NCBI GenBank assembly: GCA_038049695.1
Contig: CP142451.1
Coordinates: 67,771,501 to 67,835,500, forward strand
Origin: Cinnamomum chago
Taxonomy: Eukaryota; Streptophyta; Magnoliopsida; Laurales; Lauraceae
DNA length: 64,000 bases
Reading direction: 5' to 3'
Made by a program: the position numbers and the translations under genes. Below, piece after piece: positions 60,214 through 64,000 of the stretch (the first letter of the stretch is position 1; each line of letters starts with the position of its first letter). The notes under the pieces were generated by a model. The model made no database searches, was not told the DNA's origin, and saw only the letters and a program-made list of their open reading frames with translations.

Positions 60214-61392
60214 GTTGTTGACACAAAAAAAAAGTCACCTTGCCTCCTCAACATCAAGAAGCCATATGAAGCCACATCCTACCACAAACAGGCAATGCCA
60301 CTTCAAGCGTTAAATCTTGTCAGAACCAGACAGAAACTGCAAGATTCTTCAAGACAGCCGAAAGAGGGGTATATCTAAAGTTTCAGGCCATTTCAACATC
60401 ATTTGACCCAACTTAACCTTTCCAGCAGCTTAGGATCTCTTGGCGGCGGTAAAGCCAGAGATCCTGACACACAAAACGGAGCGCACAGCTGGCCTCAAAA
60501 TACCACTAGGAGGCTCCATGTGAAGTTTCGGGTCATTTCAACATCATTTGGTCTAACTTCACTCCTCCGGCAGCTGAACAAGCGCTCCTGACGGCGATGG
60601 TGTCGAAGACATCAAAACTTCGATTAGAGCCTACGAATGGTCTCAAAATATCTTCAAAAGGCCCTGTGTCAAATTTCAAGTCAGACCGACAATGTTTGAC
60701 CCCCCATCAACCCTCGAGCAGTAAAATCAAGCCTCTTGGCGGCGAGAACCATTGAGGCCATCACTCATCAAACAGAGCATGTGAGTGGCTTCAACATGCT
60801 TCCAAAGGGCTGCACGTCAAATTTCAGGTCATTTCGACGACGTTTGACCCGACTTTGATGCTTAGGAAAAAATCAAGTCTCCCTGCGGCGGAGCACCCCG
60901 GGACCATGACATCCAAATCGGAGCTAATGGATCGTCTCAAAATGACTCCAATAGGCTCCCTGTCAAATCTCAGGATAATCGGACATCGGTTGACCGTACA
61001 TCAAAGCGTGGCATCTCCCTCGTAACAAAATCAAGTCTACTGGCGACAGGACCCCACACGGCTTCAAAACTCAAACAAAAGCCCATGGTTGGTCCTATCT
61101 ACTGCTCAAGAGGCTTCACCTCAAATTTCGGGTCATTCTGACATCGTTTGACCTAGTTTTTGACTCTTGACGGAAAATCGGCTACAAAGTCTTTGGCTTT
61201 TTCAAAAATATGAAACTTTGTGCTTTGATTTACGTAGCTTCTCATCAGGTTTTCTTCGGGAGAATCAAGCCAATAAATGAGGAGAAGTGTCAAGAAAAAT
61301 ACAGGAGAAAAAAGGATCGAAAAAGATAAAAAAACGGTCGAAAAATGACGACCAAAGAAGAGGAAAAACCCATGGTCGCCGGCGACCCCAGC
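60214..61392. repeat. Degenerate tandem array, about 148-bp unit, six copies
   Basis: The landmark tttcaggtcatttcaacatc / tttgacc recurs at 60381, 60526, 60674, 60822, 60968 and 61125 (spacings 145, 148, 148, 146, 157). Between landmarks each unit has a tcaagtct-type word, a ggcggc-type word and a tctcaaaata / gctcc word, in fixed order. Copies are strongly diverged. No open frame of note. It follows a truncated gypsy fragment and precedes an LTR. I do not recognise its source; it may be the interior of an unidentified LTR element. Confidence 0.75.
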
Positions 61393-64000
61393 TGTGAGAA
61401 CCCGACCCCTAATCTCTTGGATTGGTGTTGTTTTATTTGTGGATTAGTTTCTTTCAGTGGGATTAGTATTTGTCGGGTAGAGTTTGTGAGCTAGAATGGT
61501 TTTTCTTCTAGTTTTGGGCTTTTGAGTGCTTTGGTAGCTTGTGGGGCCCTTTGGGGGTTCCCTTTTCGGCTTTGCATTTTCTTGTGAGATTTTCCCGATT
61601 TGTTTCGTATTGTGTTTTTGGCCCGTTGCATTCATCTTGAGGAATCCTACAACTTTCATGTTGATCTCGTATCCATTTGAGAAACCAAAACCCGATTTCT
61701 TGGCCTTGAGGGCAAAACAGTCTTTTCACACCAAATCTGTATCCAAAACTCGATATTCTCGAAATCCGTGAAACATACACTTTTTGGAAACTAGATATTT
61801 CGACGATCATTTCTTCCTTCTTGGTCGAATCCATCCGAGGTCCCGAATTAGATGATTTCAGCCACCCAAGTCCCTTAAGTTGTGGGGCCCAAACCTCACT
61901 TGTTTATAAGAGGAACCCATCTCCTTCATTGCTCATTCTTCACCATTGTTCCAGCTGAACCTAGGGTTTTCCCTTGTGCAAATTCTTCTTCTTCTTGCTT
62001 CTTCATCTCCAAGCCACACCAATCTTGCACCAAACTAGAAATGGAGATCATCAATCTCTTCCTCTCCTTGCAAGCTTCATCTTGATAGCATTTTTTGAGA
62101 AATTCATCAACATTGAGACCTTCCTTGAGCTTGTTCTTCTCATTTGAAAGTCATCCAAGTAAGTGTTCTTCTTCATCTTCTAGATTTGTAATCTTCTAGC
62201 CTTAGAGAAGCTCCACCTTGATTATTGAGAGGTTTCCTTGTCATTTCATTGTTTAACCCATTTTAGGGCTTTTTTGGGGGTTTTTGTAGAGATTGTGGAT
62301 CTTGAGCTTGAGAGGTGATTAGGAGCTTGTTTTGCTAGATTGGAACCCAAGGCAAGTGGATGAATGGATGGTTTTAATGTTATCAAAGTTTTATGAGAAA
62401 ATCCCAAGTTTATTTCTTGTTTTTGATCATTGGATACATGTTGCACATATGCTCCTTGTCACATATATATGGATTTCGAAATTTGCACATTAATGGTTGT
62501 TTCTATCTTGTAAATCTCTTGGAGAGGTATGCATTTCATTTGATCAAGTTTACTCATATGGTTTTATAAGGAATAGGATTGGTTTGGCTATTCATGGTTA
62601 TGTTTATGAGCTACATTGATTTGAAATTGATACTCATTTATAGAGTTGTGCTAAAACATCTTTGGTTATGGAAATGTGATCAATAGACCTTGTTTATCTA
62701 TAAATGTTGACTCAAATGAACCCTTGTCTATGATGGGAACTCCTCTCCTTGTTTGGGGATTGAATGTGAAGAAAGAGGTTGGATTTAATGATTCATTGAA
62801 GTCTTGATGGGAGTTTTATTGTAATTAGGATGTTGTTGAAGTAAGGAAAAACTCATTTGTATAAGTGTTGGAAAGGAAAAAGGAAGAGAAAGAGAGGAAC
62901 TGAACTGCCCGGAATTCAGTTTCTGGACAGTTCGCTCGAGCGACCATCACAGTTCGCCCGAGCGACCTGTCCAGAAAGGGATACGGGTTTTCCAATAGCC
63001 TGGTCGCTCGAACGCATTTAAATAACCGCTCGACCGATGAGTTCGCTCGAGCGAACTCTTAGATTCGCTCGAGCGATGCGTTTGAGTCCAGTGGGTTTTG
63101 AGGTTTATTTTTCTTTGTGGACCTTGGCTAACCTCCTCGGACTCACTCGACCATATGTGAGAGCGTCTGGAGCCGATGCTCGTCACGGTTGGTTCGGATG
63201 CATCGAAGTTCAATCCATTTCAATCTTGAACGGGATGGAACGACGCGATATCTTCTTTATATCTAAACATAAGTCTTGCCCTTGGTTATCGCAAATTCTA
63301 TTCTTTTCGGTGACTGAATAGGTTGCTCGATGTTTCCGGATTAGTGTCATACCTAGGATGGACCGATTATAATCTTGATTCTTTTCTATTGTGACATCTA
63401 GTATTACCCATAAGCTCATTTTAAGTTTTGAAGTAGTAAAAGTGCATAAGGAGCCCGGAATGTCCTCAAACTCAAGGAGTACCAAGTAATTGTTATAATC
63501 GACATACGGGACCCCTATTCACTTAAATAGATCTTGAAACCGATATTTTTACCCGAAATTGTTATAGTTCATTGTTTCACCTCATTTCCCGAGATTTGCA
63601 TCACATGACTTGTTTCCCGAAAGCATTGAAGTTACACTAGTAACAGTTATTTGTCCCGAAATGTATTGCCCGATATGAAGTGACAGTGTGCCCTTGAGCA
63701 CCCCCGTTTTACCCGTTTATTTATTGTACTTGATTTACTTGCATATATCCCGATTTGTTATTTCACCTATGAGTCGGCATCACTAAGCTTGGATACCTTG
63801 TCGGTTTGATCCACCGATTTGGAAATCCCTCTCCTGTTCCGCCAGCTGCAGTTTGGATCCCGATACCCGGTTATTACCGTGGTCCCGTCCCGATACCCGG
63901 TTCGCTACCGTGGTCCCGTTCCCGTATATTTATATTGTATATATGATTTACGTTGAGTCTCCTCACCTTGTGTGACTGAGACCAACGTCCCGTTATACTC
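61393..64000 (+). mobile_element. Start of a Tekay-type LTR, cut by window end
   Basis: It starts tgtgagaacccgacccc as in N1 and S1. It has a TATA-like tttataagagg at 61903-61913 (about 510 bases in), a CTCGAG word array at 62930-63085 and the conserved module from about 63760 on. No polypurine tract precedes it, so it is a 5' LTR or a solo LTR inserted in the array. The other end lies beyond the window. Confidence 0.85.
62930..63085 (+). repeat. CTCGAG word array in the last LTR
   Basis: Words include ttcgctcgagcgacc, ttcgcccgagcgacc, gtcgctcgaacgc and attcgctcgagcgatg, about seven in 155 bases. This is the same type as in S1 and the split LTR. Confidence 0.85.

Overview
The window is nuclear DNA of a flowering plant. 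Every readable element is a plant lineage: Tekay/Del-type chromodomain Ty3/gypsy elements, a Sirevirus-like Ty1/copia element, another copia element and a FAR1-like MULE transposase. No bacterial gene, rRNA, tRNA or organelle sequence was seen. Host coding sequence is nearly absent; the only candidate is a pair of small terminal exons near 4.5-4.9 kb on the minus strand. The species cannot be named from the sequence.

Layout. 1-510: a probable old LTR fragment. 511-6205: old intergenic or intronic DNA with the two candidate host exons. 6211-24002: a three-layer nest. A solo LTR (S1, TSD atgct) contains a whole-length Tekay element (T1, 7592-21614, minus strand, TSD gtgag), whose left LTR contains another solo LTR (S2, 9656-12794, TSD aatgc). 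24008-26460: old host DNA with a decayed copia remnant. 26461-28007: a decayed MULE/FAR1 transposase gene, cut by the insertion of N1. 28008-37544: N1, a non-autonomous element with 4.2-kb LTRs around only 1.6 kb of interior. 37545-40547: a copia gag/integrase remnant lying in N1's 3' LTR. 40548-47550: a segment that I infer was inverted as a block; it holds half an LTR, a pol fragment, a whole LTR and a pol tail. 47551-49003: the other half of the split LTR. 49004-49510: a pol fragment on the plus strand. 49511-52761 and 60126-60213: LTR and pol of another gypsy element, split by V1. 52762-60125: V1, a Sirevirus-like element with a coiled-coil/zinc-knuckle ORF and no pol (TSD ctgac). 60214-61392: a degenerate array of about 148-bp repeats. 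61393-64000: the start of one more LTR, cut by the window end.

The Tekay-related LTRs (S1, T1, S2, N1, the inverted block and the last LTR) share one plan. A TATA-like box lies about 510 bp from the LTR start in most copies. An array of short CpG-rich palindromic words follows. Most copies also have a conserved module that stays open as a small ORF, and S1 and N1 carry 91-bp tandem repeats. The LTR of the gypsy element at 49.5-51.7 kb and the Sirevirus LTRs carry arrays of different palindromic words. The best leads are this recurring LTR architecture, the 7-kb inversion broken inside a palindrome array, the gag-bearing element without pol and its quasi-periodic 3' half, and a 24-bp patch of copia gag sequence inside an N1 LTR.
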